Positions 28,701 to 37,955 of a stretch of 64,000 bases of DNA are shown here, piece after piece (position 1 is the stretch's first letter; each line of letters opens with the position of its first letter). Origin of the DNA: Riemerella anatipestifer. GTDB lineage: Bacteria > Bacteroidota > Bacteroidia > Flavobacteriales > Weeksellaceae. Position numbers and translations under genes: made by a program. The DNA is taken from contig NZ_CP142016.1 in assembly GCF_035666175.1 (NCBI RefSeq), forward strand, positions 372,001 to 436,000, given 5' to 3'. The notes under the pieces are model-generated. The model was not told the origin of the DNA, ran no database searches, and saw only the letters and a list, made by a program, of their open reading frames with translations.

Positions 28701-28811
28701 CTCAAGCTGGGCTTCGGTTTGGTAAGATGCTGGCGGATCGTTGACTTCAGAATATTTAGTGTAATTATCTAATACGATAAAATGATTGGATTCTGCAATA
28801 GGCTTATACAT
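25706..28811 (-). pseudogene. hsdR: Type I restriction enzyme R subunit, frameshifted
   Basis: The N-terminal 239 residues (from 28811) hold the nuclease domain, including DFVFDDGR and the E-x-K of VQVELKRRG. The remaining ~780 residues hold the SF2 motor: HTTGSGKT (Walker A), DEAHRS (motif II), FTGTP (motif III) and the HsdR C-terminal region. Between them the 4-base tandem GATGGATG (28097-28104) shifts the frame. Removing one unit restores [18 protein letters not shown]. The split separates nuclease from motor, so restriction is expected to be off. It is the last restriction gene of the operon. Confidence 0.9.
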
Positions 28812-28837
28812 AGTTGTTAGTTATTAGTTGCTAATGG

Positions 28838-29191
28838 TTAATGAAGTTTTGATTTAGTGGTTTTTAATATACTTGTAACTAGTTTTATAATTTCTATGGC
28901 ATCTGTATTAAGACTTTTAAATAGTTCTGTGGATAAATATTGCGTGGAGTACAGCAATTCTAACCAATAAATGGTTTCATTGATTTCTTTTTGTGCAACA
29001 GATAACTTGTTAATAAAATCGGCTTTGCTTTGTGCATGTTCTGCTTCTCTTACCATTGCACCTACAGAAGTTCCGCTTCTAAGTATTTGTTTAGAGAGTA
29101 TAAATTCTTTCTTTTCTCCAGTGAGATACTTGAAAAGATTTACGATGCGAACTGCAAAATCAAAACTTTTTTTCTTTAACACATTATCCAT
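28838..29191 (-). CDS. Four-helix-bundle protein (23S rRNA intervening-sequence/S23 family)
   Basis: 117 residues. RSGTSVGAMVREAEHAQSKADFINKLSVA carries the family pattern (shown in part), and the length is normal. It lies between hsdS and hsdR on the same strand. The gene is bracketed by complementary AT-rich arms: TAATGGTTAAT at 28832-28842 pairs with ATTAACCATTA at 29254-29264, and AGTTGTT with AACAACT further out. Family members were first seen as reading frames inside 23S rRNA intervening sequences; some act beside diversity-generating elements. No restriction role is established. Confidence 0.85.
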   Translation of the reverse strand: MDNVLKKKSFDFAVRIVNLFKYLTGEKKEFILSKQILRSGTSVGAMVREAEHAQSKADFINKLSVAQKEINETIYWLELLYSTQYLSTELFKSLNTDAIEIIKLVTSILKTTKSKLH

Positions 29192-29254
29192 TTTTTATTT
29201 AATTGTAAATTATTAGTTGTTAGTCATAAAGTATTAACCCTTCATCATTGATAA

Positions 29255-30406
29255 TTAACCATTAAAACTTAACAACTGATCTCTATAATATTCGTATTGT
29301 TTTTTACGGAGTTCTATTTCTTTCGGTAGCCCTTCACTAATGGAGTGGGCAAGGGTATCAAATTTATCTAATATCGCCACAATACGCTCTTGTTCTTCTA
29401 TTGGTGGAATAGGCACTTTAAATTGTCTCAATGTTGTAAGATTTAACATACTATAACTTCTCATTTCTGATTTGAGAGTTTCATACAAATTTGTCATATA
29501 ATAAAATACAAACTTATCATTTACAACATCTTGATTTAATGATTTAATAGATGCAATATTTTGATTGGTTGTAGCTTCGAATTCTAAAAATGCTGTTTTA
29601 AAAATGGTTGCACCAACTAAAGCCATGAGAGTTGTATTTCTACTTAAAAGTTTGGCACTTGATTGCTTTAACCCTAACTCTGTAATAAAATTTTTTGCAG
29701 AATGAACGGACTCATTATTACATGATTCTGATTTAAGCCAAGGAATGTTTCCTCCTTCCCAAAATTTTTTTTGGGATTTTGAGGGTGTTCCCCCAGAAGA
29801 TACTTCAAATATACTTGTATCCCCAAAAGTTTTCCACTCCACTTTTTGGTTATTCATCAGCCCTTGTTCATTAACGGTGAGCAGATGGTCGCGGTAGTAT
29901 TCATACTGCCGTTTACGGCAGTCCAGCTCCGCTTCCAGCGCTGTAAACTTATCCAAAATACGAACAATCTCCTCTTGCACCGAAAGTGGAGGAATGGGGA
30001 TTGAGAATTTTTCCAACATTGGTTTTCTAATTGATACTGAAGTAGAGCCAACACTTTTTGATAGAATATACTTTTTAAAATGACAAGTCATTACATAGTA
30101 AAAAAATTTCCCAATTATCACATTGTCTATAATATGAATTCTATACGCTCGCTGATGTAGTGCATATTTGCCTTCTACATAATGAAAAATATCACCGATT
30201 CCACCTTCTCCTGGTACTATAACAGCAATTTCATCAAATTCATAAGAGTTAGCACTTAAAATATTTTTTGAACGAACATAAAATGGATATATCCCATTTT
30301 CATCTTCATCTTGTCGATTTGAACTTCCTGTACCTATTTCTGCTACCTCTCCTAATGTCTTCCATTCTACCTCAGTCCCTTGTAATAATTTATCTAAATA
30401 ACTCAT
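29255..30406 (-). CDS. hsdS: Type I restriction-modification specificity subunit
   Basis: 383 residues, intact. There are two target-recognition domains (about 1-150 and 190-330), each followed by a conserved spacer helix: [19 protein letters not shown] with [14 protein letters not shown], and [19 protein letters not shown] with [14 protein letters not shown]. The domains recognise the two halves of a bipartite DNA site. The start overlaps the hsdM stop by 4 bp. Its last codons and stop lie in the right arm of the inverted repeat around the four-helix-bundle gene. Confidence 0.93.
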   Translation of the reverse strand: MSYLDKLLQGTEVEWKTLGEVAEIGTGSSNRQDEDENGIYPFYVRSKNILSANSYEFDEIAVIVPGEGGIGDIFHYVEGKYALHQRAYRIHIIDNVIIGKFFYYVMTCHFKKYILSKSVGSTSVSIRKPMLEKFSIPIPPLSVQEEIVRILDKFTALEAELDCRKRQYEYYRDHLLTVNEQGLMNNQKVEWKTFGDTSIFEVSSGGTPSKSQKKFWEGGNIPWLKSESCNNESVHSAKNFITELGLKQSSAKLLSRNTTLMALVGATIFKTAFLEFEATTNQNIASIKSLNQDVVNDKFVFYYMTNLYETLKSEMRSYSMLNLTTLRQFKVPIPPIEEQERIVAILDKFDTLAHSISEGLPKEIELRKKQYEYYRDQLLSFNG

Positions 30407-31951
30407 AGCTCAATCTCCTTTATAATGATGTCAATCTCTGTACGCAGTTGGTTTATCTTATCTACGGTTTGGGCAATTTCTTCATTTAGGATTTTAATAT
30501 CTATCTCTTCTCGGGTATCCTTTGCCTCTACATAAGAGCTTACAGATAGGTTGTAATCGTTATCGGCAATTTTAGCGTTATCTACGGTTGCCGATACATA
30601 CGGCACCTCTTCTTTGGTGTCAAAGATGTCTATAATACGCTCAATATGGTGGTCTTCCAACACATTATTATTGGTTACTTTCTTAAAGAAGTCTTCTCCG
30701 CTGGCATCAATAAACTGGGTTTTATTGTCGGTTTTATGTTTAGAAAGCACCAAAATATTTACTGCGATAGAAGTACCATAAAACATATTAGGAGCCAAAG
30801 AAATAACGGTTTCCACATAGTTATTGTCCACCAAATACTTTCTGATTTTCTGCTCTGCACCGCCACGATAAAAAATACCAGGGAAACAGACAATAGCCGC
30901 CCTGCCTTTCGCTGAAAGATAACTCAAGGCGTGCAGTACAAAGGCAAAATCTGCCTTAGATTTAGGAGCTAACACACCCGCTGGAGCAAAACGCTCGTCG
31001 TTAATTAATGTAGGGTCATCACTTCCAATCCACTTTATCGAATACGGAGGGTTAGACACAATAGCATCAAAAGGTTTTTGATTGCCAAATTGCGGTGCCG
31101 TAAGGGTATCGCCAAGTACAATCTCAAATTTGTCGTAATTGATATTATGCAGAAACATATTCATACGCGCAAGGTTGTAAGTGGTATGATTGATTTCCTG
31201 CCCGAAAAAACCTTCCTCAATAATATGGTTGTCAAAATGTTTTTTTAGCTTGGAGCAGTAAAGACCCCGAACCTGCTGCGGGATCATAGATTTTGTTAAC
31301 CTTTTGTTGCTTATGCATCGCCAAACGAGCTATAAGTTTGGACACATGTTGCGGCGTGAAAAACTCCCCACCCGACTTCCCTGCATTAGCCGCATAATTA
31401 GAAATAAGAAACTCATACGCATCACCAAAGAGATCGATATGATTTTCCTCAAAATTACCGAAATTTAGCTCCTCTACCCCCTTTAATACGGCTGCTAAAC
31501 GAGCATTCTTTTGTTCTACGGTATTGCCCAACCTTGTGCTTGTGGTATCAAAATCAGCAAATAATCCCTTAATGTCTGACTCCGAAGGATAGCCGTTAGC
31601 CGAGCTTTCGATGGCGTCAAAAATGGCTTTTAAATCGGTATTCAGGTTAGGATTGGTATTGGCATGTTTAGCAATATTCACAAACAACTGACTAGGATAA
31701 ATAAAATAGCCTTTCGTTTTAATGGCATCTTCTTTTATTTCTGGGGTAATAACCTCATCGGGTAATGCTGCATAATTGATACTTTCATCTCCAGCCTCTA
31801 TATAGTTAGCAAAATTCTCACTGATAAAACGGTAAAAAAGCGTCCCTAAAACAAATTGTTTAAAGTCCCAGCCATCAACCGCACCTCTAACTTCATTGGC
31901 AATTTTCCAAATATTGTTTTGTAATTGCTGTCGCTGTGCTATGTTTGTCAT
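30403..31951 (-). pseudogene. hsdM: Type I DNA methyltransferase subunit, frameshifted at an A7 run
   Basis: The N-terminal part (from 31951) carries the HsdM helical domain and SAM motif [16 protein letters not shown], then stops. The rest, with motif IV NPPY in [11 protein letters not shown], is in another frame. A run of seven A (T7 at 31240-31246 on the plus strand) is the break. Six A would give [19 protein letters not shown]. Full length would be about 516 residues. With the frame broken, neither methylation nor restriction should occur, unless slippage at the A run restores some protein. Confidence 0.9.
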
Positions 31952-32081
31952 ATTTTCTACTATATTTTAATCCGCTAAGATAACTCTATTTTCTTCAATA
32001 TAAAAACGGTTTAAGTATTTCTATTGCGTAAATTTTCTAAAAGTTAAAACAACACACAAGCTCCTATTTAACGATATTTCG

Positions 32082-32089
32082 TAACTTTG
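32082..32089 (+). promoter_or_regulatory. Bacteroidota -7 element
   Basis: TAACTTTG, 16 bp before the ATG at 32106. Confidence 0.55.
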
Positions 32090-32105
32090 CATCAAACTTT
32101 AATTC

Positions 32106-34400
32106 ATGAGGAAATCTCTTTTTTTATTATCATTTTCACCAATTTTTATAACAGCACAATTACAGCCTAAAGTCCAAACTTATACGGTTTTGGGAAGAAG
32201 CTACGATGTTACCACGCCTAGTAATTATAGCTCTTCTAAACAATACCCTATAATATTTGAGCTACATTCTTTTAATCAAGATAGAAACCAAATGCACAAC
32301 CAAGACTTGGTAGATGAGTTACAGTATATTTCTGTAAGACCAGAAGGGAATATGGTTTCTAATTATAGAGCTTGGAACTCTTGGAGTGTTACCAGTAATT
32401 TGGGTTTAGTAAACGATGTAGAGTACATCAAAAATGTATATAATGATGTTAAAACTAGATTAAGCATCGGTTTTAATCCACAGAAAGTATATGTTTATGG
32501 TTTTAGCAACGGAGGAGCTATGGCAATGAAAATGCTAGAAGAAACTGATTTATTTAAAGCTGCTCTTATTCGCTCTATGAGTTTTGAAGAGGGGCACACT
32601 ATCTCCTCCTCGGCAGCTAAAGTTCCCATGATTTTCGTTCACGGCATAGCAGATGAAGTAGTACCTTACCAAGGAGGACAAGGGAAATACCAAGTTGCCC
32701 CACTAACCTTTGAATCTATAAAAACAACCGTGAGTAAATGGGCTAACTACTCAGGGCTAACTCAACCTACAGAAATTAAATATCTCAAAGGCAGCAGCCC
32801 TACTTCGGATAAAGATTTTTACTTTAGAGAATACTCTCATAGCACTCACCCTATCTACTTTTTTGCAATAGATGGAGGCTCTCATAATACCGACCAACAA
32901 TTCTCTAATGATAATATGAGAAGAGCTATTATAAGACTGATTAAAAGCCCAAAATGTTATGGCATCTACCAAGTTGATTGTAACTATACAGACACCGTAG
33001 AAGATATCTCACAACCCATTCTTACACGAGATGAGCAAATTTATAGAAGTCTGTTTAACTCTATCCTCAGAGGAGGGAAACAAATAGATGTAAAAGAGCT
33101 CAATATACCAAAAGAAGATGCAGAAAAGTTTTATACTAATATCTCATGGAATAACCCTTTGTTATTCCACTTGAAAATTGATGGTAACATGGGATATGCT
33201 ATACAGCTAGACAATCCTACATTCTTAAATTATTATATACCTGCCTATTCTACTGATCTTAATTATCTTGATGAAACCTTTAGCAGCTTAGAAAAAGCTA
33301 TGGAAGAATACTACTCTCATCTGGATATCAACATGAGTGATGAAGAAATAGCCTATACCATGCACCAGCTCATTACTGCACGAACTAAATATGGGCAGTA
33401 TAATGATGGCCCTATCCATCACGCCTATAACTCCTTCTCAGCATTGGGAGTATTCCTTAATAACAAAGCCGTTTGCCAAGGATATAGCCTTTCATTTTCA
33501 TTACTGATGAACAGTCTAGGCATAAAAACCCATTATGTTACCGGTCCGTTACCTTCAACTAGTGGACACATGTGGAACCGTATATTAATTGATAATAACT
33601 GGTACAATGTAGATGCAACCTTTGATGATGCGGATAATTTTCTCCGAAAAAACGAAGGCAGTTCTAATCAACATTTCTTAACATCAGATCAGTTATTTTA
33701 TGAAACCTTAAAACATCCTGTTCCTCATAATAATCTAAGAGATGTTGTAAGAATTCCTTCAGGAAATAAATTTGACACATCAAATTATGTCTTCAGAAGA
33801 TATGATTTAAGTAAAGGGCTTACAAAATCTGAAGCCAAATATATAGATGGCTTTTGGTATTATCTCTCTCTAGAAGGGACACACACACAAATCATCAGAA
33901 GCAATTTCGATGGTTCTAATAAAACCATATTAAAAACAACAGGTGTTTCCTCTAAAGTAGCAAATATGGACAAAATCTATTACGGTAAAGACAAAATTTA
34001 TTTTATAGACTATATCTCTGGCAAATACTATGTATGCTCCATGGATTACAATGGGAATAACTTCACTCAAGAAAGACAGGTATCCTTTATAGACATTACA
34101 AGCAGTAATTTTGTTCTAACAACCGATACAAGCAAACCTATCACTAATAATTTCAGTGGGATAGTAGCATTAAAAGCAGAATTAGCTTTATCTAAACTTA
34201 GAGATCTCTATTATCATGGGGAAGAAGATTATTTTTCGCCTAAAGATCCTCGCAGAGTGGAACTAACCAACGCTATAAAAGAAGGAGAAAGACTTATAGA
34301 AACTACTCCAGCGAACCATAATCAGGCAAATGCGTTATTTCAGAAGCTGAGAGCTCTAAGAAAAAGCTATACAATACCACTATCCGTCAAAGCGAATTAA
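32106..34400 (+). CDS. Secreted esterase/transglutaminase-like fusion protein
   Basis: 764 residues with a signal peptide (about 1-18). Residues 20-285 are an alpha/beta-hydrolase of the PHB-depolymerase/feruloyl-esterase type, with nucleophile S134 in YGFSNGG, probable acid D183 (HGIADE) and H260 (GGSHNTD). Residues ~300-520 hold a transglutaminase-like cysteine protease domain with C457 (KAVCQGYS), H488 (SGHMWNRI) and D503 (WYNVDATFDD). The C-terminal ~200 residues look like beta-propeller (DUF5050-like) strands and a helical tail. It stands alone with its own promoter and terminator. Substrates unknown; both catalytic triads look complete. Confidence 0.85.
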   Translation: MRKSLFLLSFSPIFITAQLQPKVQTYTVLGRSYDVTTPSNYSSSKQYPIIFELHSFNQDRNQMHNQDLVDELQYISVRPEGNMVSNYRAWNSWSVTSNLGLVNDVEYIKNVYNDVKTRLSIGFNPQKVYVYGFSNGGAMAMKMLEETDLFKAALIRSMSFEEGHTISSSAAKVPMIFVHGIADEVVPYQGGQGKYQVAPLTFESIKTTVSKWANYSGLTQPTEIKYLKGSSPTSDKDFYFREYSHSTHPIYFFAIDGGSHNTDQQFSNDNMRRAIIRLIKSPKCYGIYQVDCNYTDTVEDISQPILTRDEQIYRSLFNSILRGGKQIDVKELNIPKEDAEKFYTNISWNNPLLFHLKIDGNMGYAIQLDNPTFLNYYIPAYSTDLNYLDETFSSLEKAMEEYYSHLDINMSDEEIAYTMHQLITARTKYGQYNDGPIHHAYNSFSALGVFLNNKAVCQGYSLSFSLLMNSLGIKTHYVTGPLPSTSGHMWNRILIDNNWYNVDATFDDADNFLRKNEGSSNQHFLTSDQLFYETLKHPVPHNNLRDVVRIPSGNKFDTSNYVFRRYDLSKGLTKSEAKYIDGFWYYLSLEGTHTQIIRSNFDGSNKTILKTTGVSSKVANMDKIYYGKDKIYFIDYISGKYYVCSMDYNGNNFTQERQVSFIDITSSNFVLTTDTSKPITNNFSGIVALKAELALSKLRDLYYHGEEDYFSPKDPRRVELTNAIKEGERLIETTPANHNQANALFQKLRALRKSYTIPLSVKAN

Positions 34401-34422
34401 GGATTTTTTAGTATTCCATATA

Positions 34423-34454
34423 AAAAAGGTCAGAGTTATAAAAACCCTGACCTT
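34423..34454. terminator. Bidirectional terminator
   Basis: 10-bp stem AAAAGGTCAG/CTGACCTTTT between convergent genes. Confidence 0.85.
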
Positions 34455-34482
34455 TTAATTTTGGTTAAACAATCACATTTAA

Positions 34483-36261
34483 CTAATATCCTCCTTTTTC
34501 AATAAAATGTTTCGCTACTTTTTCAGTAAGAGCAATTACATTAGGAGTGTTGGTATATTTAGTAAATCTTCTAAGACCAGAAAGCATCATTCTTTGCTCA
34601 TCGCCTTCTGCAAAAGATACAATACCTTCTTTAGCAGATACAATAATCTTCTCTACTGCTTTATAAAGATTCAACTGTGCCATTGCTGCCTCTGCAGAAT
34701 CTGGTGCATAATGCTTCTCTGCTCTTAAAATAGCAGACTCCGCCATATAAATTTGGTTAAGAATTTCAGATGCATTTAGTAGAAGATGCTGTTGTTTTTC
34801 AATATCCATCATATACTTCTGTAAAGCCGCTCCTGAAACCATTAGGAAAACCTTTTTAAGGTTAGCAATCATCGCCTTTTCCTCACTCATAAATGCAGAA
34901 TAATCTGGCGTTTCAAAAGATGGAATAGACATCAACTCCTTACCTACTGCCATTGCTGGAGACATTAGGTCTATTTGCCCTTTCATGGCTTTTTTAATCA
35001 ACATACCTACTGCGAGTAGTCGATTAATTTCGTTGGTTCCTTCGTAGATTCTAGAAATTCTAGAGTCTCTCCAAGCTGCTTCCATTGGCGTATCTTCCGA
35101 GAAGCCCATTCCTCCAAAAATCTGAATCCCCTCATCAGCCGAGTGTTGCAACAAATCAGACACGAATACTTTTAATATAGAACATTCCACTGCATACTCT
35201 TCTACCCCTTTAAGCTCTGCCTCTTGGTGGTTCATTCCTCCTGCTACAAGTTCATCTATTTTATCCTGAACATCTTTAGCCGCACGGTAAGAACCGGCTT
35301 CACTCACAAATATACCTGTTGCCATTTCAGCTACTTTCTTACGAATAGCCCCAAAAGTAGAGATAGAAGTTCCGAACTGCTTTCTCTCGTTAGCGTATTG
35401 GATAGAATAGTTAAGGATTCTTCTTTGAGCATCTAAACAAGCTGCAGCAAGTTTAATTCTACCCACGTTAAGAGCGTTAAGAGCAATTTTAAACCCATTG
35501 TTTCTCTCTCCTAAAAGACACTCTACAGGTACTTTCATATCGTTAAAGAATACCTGACGCGTAGAAGAAGCACGAATACCAAGTTTATGCTCTTCCTCTC
35601 CGAAAGTTAGACTTTCTGGATTTTCTAACTCGGAACGATTAACCACAAACCCAGTGATATTTTTGTCGTCATCTATTTTAGCAAAGAAAGTGAAAGTATC
35701 TGCAAAACCTGCATTAGAAATCCACATTTTTTGACCGTTGATGATATAATGTTTACCATCTTCTGAAAGTCTTGCCTTAGTTTTTCCGCTGTTGGCATCA
35801 GACCCTGCATCTGGCTCTGTAAGGCAGTAAGCTCCAAATTTAGCCCCCGTAGCTAAGTCTGGTAGGTATTTTTGTTTTTGAGCTTCCGTTCCGTAAAGTA
35901 AAATAGGTAGTGTACCGATACCTGTATGCGCTCCGTATGCCGTAGCCAAAGACCCCGTAGCTCCCGACAGATAATCACAAGCCAACATAGTGGTTACAAA
36001 GCCCATACCCAAACCACCATAAGACTCAGGAACCGAAATTCCTAAAAAGCCCATAGCTCCGATTTCTTTCATACACTCTTCAGTGAAAGCATAATCTTTC
36101 TTTTCGAAACGCTCCCTATTTGGGATTACGGTTCTATCTATAAACTCCTTAGCAGAGTCTCTAAGCATTTTTTGTTCTTCTGAAAGTTCCTCTATTGAGA
36201 AAATTTGTGTTGCTGGAGTTTCTTTAATTAAAAATTCTCCTCCTTTTAGTATTGTACTCAT
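34483..36261 (-). CDS. fadE: Acyl-CoA dehydrogenase
   Basis: 592 residues, the long form with a helical C-terminal extension as in the FadE of Bacillus. CLTEPDAGSDANSG and WISNAGFADTF contact FAD and substrate. IQIFGGMGFSEDTPMEAAWRDSRISRIYEGTNEI-type text near residues 395-428 holds the catalytic Glu (EGTNE). It introduces the trans-2 double bond in fatty acid beta-oxidation. Last gene of the MarR-fadN-fadA-fadE run. Confidence 0.93.
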   Translation of the reverse strand: MSTILKGGEFLIKETPATQIFSIEELSEEQKMLRDSAKEFIDRTVIPNRERFEKKDYAFTEECMKEIGAMGFLGISVPESYGGLGMGFVTTMLACDYLSGATGSLATAYGAHTGIGTLPILLYGTEAQKQKYLPDLATGAKFGAYCLTEPDAGSDANSGKTKARLSEDGKHYIINGQKMWISNAGFADTFTFFAKIDDDKNITGFVVNRSELENPESLTFGEEEHKLGIRASSTRQVFFNDMKVPVECLLGERNNGFKIALNALNVGRIKLAAACLDAQRRILNYSIQYANERKQFGTSISTFGAIRKKVAEMATGIFVSEAGSYRAAKDVQDKIDELVAGGMNHQEAELKGVEEYAVECSILKVFVSDLLQHSADEGIQIFGGMGFSEDTPMEAAWRDSRISRIYEGTNEINRLLAVGMLIKKAMKGQIDLMSPAMAVGKELMSIPSFETPDYSAFMSEEKAMIANLKKVFLMVSGAALQKYMMDIEKQQHLLLNASEILNQIYMAESAILRAEKHYAPDSAEAAMAQLNLYKAVEKIIVSAKEGIVSFAEGDEQRMMLSGLRRFTKYTNTPNVIALTEKVAKHFIEKGGY

Positions 36262-36311
36262 TTTGTAAATTTTAAGTGTTGTATTATTAAATATTAAATC
36301 ATTTTGAACTC

Positions 36312-37490
36312 TTATAAAAGCTCAAAAATACTTGCAGCTCCCTGTCCTGTTCCTACGCACATAGTTACCATACCGTATTTGCTGCCTCTTTGTCTCATTT
36401 CGTCCAAAAGCTGAACGGTAAGTTTAGTACCTGTACAACCTAGCGGGTGTCCTAACGCAATAGCACCTCCATTCACATTTACAATCTCAGGATTAAGGTC
36501 TAACTCCTTTTTAATCGCTACCGATTGAGAAGCAAATGCTTCGTTAAGCTCTATTAAATCTATATCTTTAAGTTGTAATCCTGCTTGTTTAAGTGCTTTT
36601 GGAATAGCATATACTGGTCCCATACCCATAATTCTCGGTTCTAGACCTGCCGCCGCATAAGATACTAACCTTGCTTCAGGCTGTAAACCTAATTCTTTTA
36701 CCATATCCTCAGACATTACAATAACAAACGCTGCTCCATCTGACATTTGTGATGAATTCCCCGCCGTAACGCTTCCACCATTTGCAAATACAGGTCTTAG
36801 TTTAGCCAAACTTTCTAAAGAAGTATCTTTTCTAGGACCTTCGTCCACAGAGAAATCAAAAGATTTAGTTTGTAACTTTTGATTTTCATCAAGGAAGGTA
36901 TATTCTACTGGAATAGGCACAATTTGATTGGCAAATTTATTTTCCGCCAATGCTTTTAATGCTTTTTGGTGTGATTCAAAAGCGAATAAATCTTGCTCCT
37001 CTCTACTGATATTGTATTGTTTTGCCACCGCTTCTGCTGTATAGCCCATTCCCCAATAGTAGTCAGGATTAGACTTAGCGATATCCGTCTCTGGTACAGG
37101 CTTGTACCCACCCATTGGGATAAAACTCATAGATTCCGTTCCTCCTGCAATAATACAATCTGCCATACCTGCCTGAATTTTAGCCGAAGCAATTGCAATA
37201 GCTTCAGACCCTGAAGCACAGTATCTGTTCACCGTAACTCCTGGAACTTTATCTGTATTAAGCCCCATAAGCGAAATCAGCCTCGCTATATTAAGCCCTT
37301 GTTCTGCCTCTGGCATTGCATTCCCCACTATGAGGTCATCTATTCTATCTTTGTCTAACTGAGGCACATCGCTCATCAGTTTTTCTATTACTTTAGCTGC
37401 CATCACATCTGGTCTTGTAAATCTTAAAGACCCTTTAGGTGCCTTGCCTACAGCTGTTCTGTAACCTTTTATTATGTATGCTGTTTTCAT
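36312..37490 (-). CDS. fadA: Acetyl-CoA C-acyltransferase (3-ketoacyl-CoA thiolase)
   Basis: 392 residues. The acylated Cys is in [10 protein letters not shown] (about residue 89), the [14 protein letters not shown] loop has the catalytic His, and the second Cys is in CVGTGQG. It cleaves 3-ketoacyl-CoA with CoA. It sits 50 bp upstream of fadE. The AT-rich arm at 37514-37523 lies between it and the broken four-helix-bundle gene. Confidence 0.95.
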   Translation of the reverse strand: MKTAYIIKGYRTAVGKAPKGSLRFTRPDVMAAKVIEKLMSDVPQLDKDRIDDLIVGNAMPEAEQGLNIARLISLMGLNTDKVPGVTVNRYCASGSEAIAIASAKIQAGMADCIIAGGTESMSFIPMGGYKPVPETDIAKSNPDYYWGMGYTAEAVAKQYNISREEQDLFAFESHQKALKALAENKFANQIVPIPVEYTFLDENQKLQTKSFDFSVDEGPRKDTSLESLAKLRPVFANGGSVTAGNSSQMSDGAAFVIVMSEDMVKELGLQPEARLVSYAAAGLEPRIMGMGPVYAIPKALKQAGLQLKDIDLIELNEAFASQSVAIKKELDLNPEIVNVNGGAIALGHPLGCTGTKLTVQLLDEMRQRGSKYGMVTMCVGTGQGAASIFELL

Positions 37491-37525
37491 ATATTTATTA
37501 AATTTTAGAGATTAGATTTTAGAAC

Positions 37526-37904
37526 TTAGAGTTTAGATTCTAATCCTTTTGAAGTTAAACTTGATTTTAATTTATAAATCATCTTTTGTATTTCTGTTAA
37601 ATGTTGTAACGTAGGCATTATGTCTTGATTGTTTTTCATTTGTAATTCTGATAATAAAATAAGCTGAGTTTCTAGTTCGTAACAAGACCCCGAAGCTATT
37701 CCTAGAAAATGAATAAACTCTTTCGGATTATTTCTTCCCGCTCCTTCTGCAATATTAGAAGGTATAGAAATAGCACACCTTTTCATCTGTGAGGTCAATC
37801 CAAATTTTTCGTCCGTAGGCAACGCTTCACTAATAAGGTAAATCTCCTTAGCTAAAGCGATAGCCTTTTCAAACTACTAATTTATTCAATTGATGTGCAC
37901 TCAT
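37526..37904 (-). pseudogene. Four-helix-bundle protein gene, frameshifted
   Basis: The frame from 37822 down encodes the C-terminal 98 residues (FGLTSQMKRCAISIPSNIAE is the family signature). The start of the family is found just upstream from an ATG at 37904 in another frame, as MSAHQLNKLVV. Two bases seem to be missing near 37872, where the usual WQKAI would be encoded; the shifted frame hits TGA at once. It is placed inside the beta-oxidation operon between fadN and fadA. The arms AGATTTTAGA (37514-37523) and TCTAAAATCT (37924-37933) flank it. Confidence 0.78.
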
Positions 37905-37955
37905 TTAGTATCAATTTACAATGTCTAAAATCTCATATCCAACATCTAACAAAAA

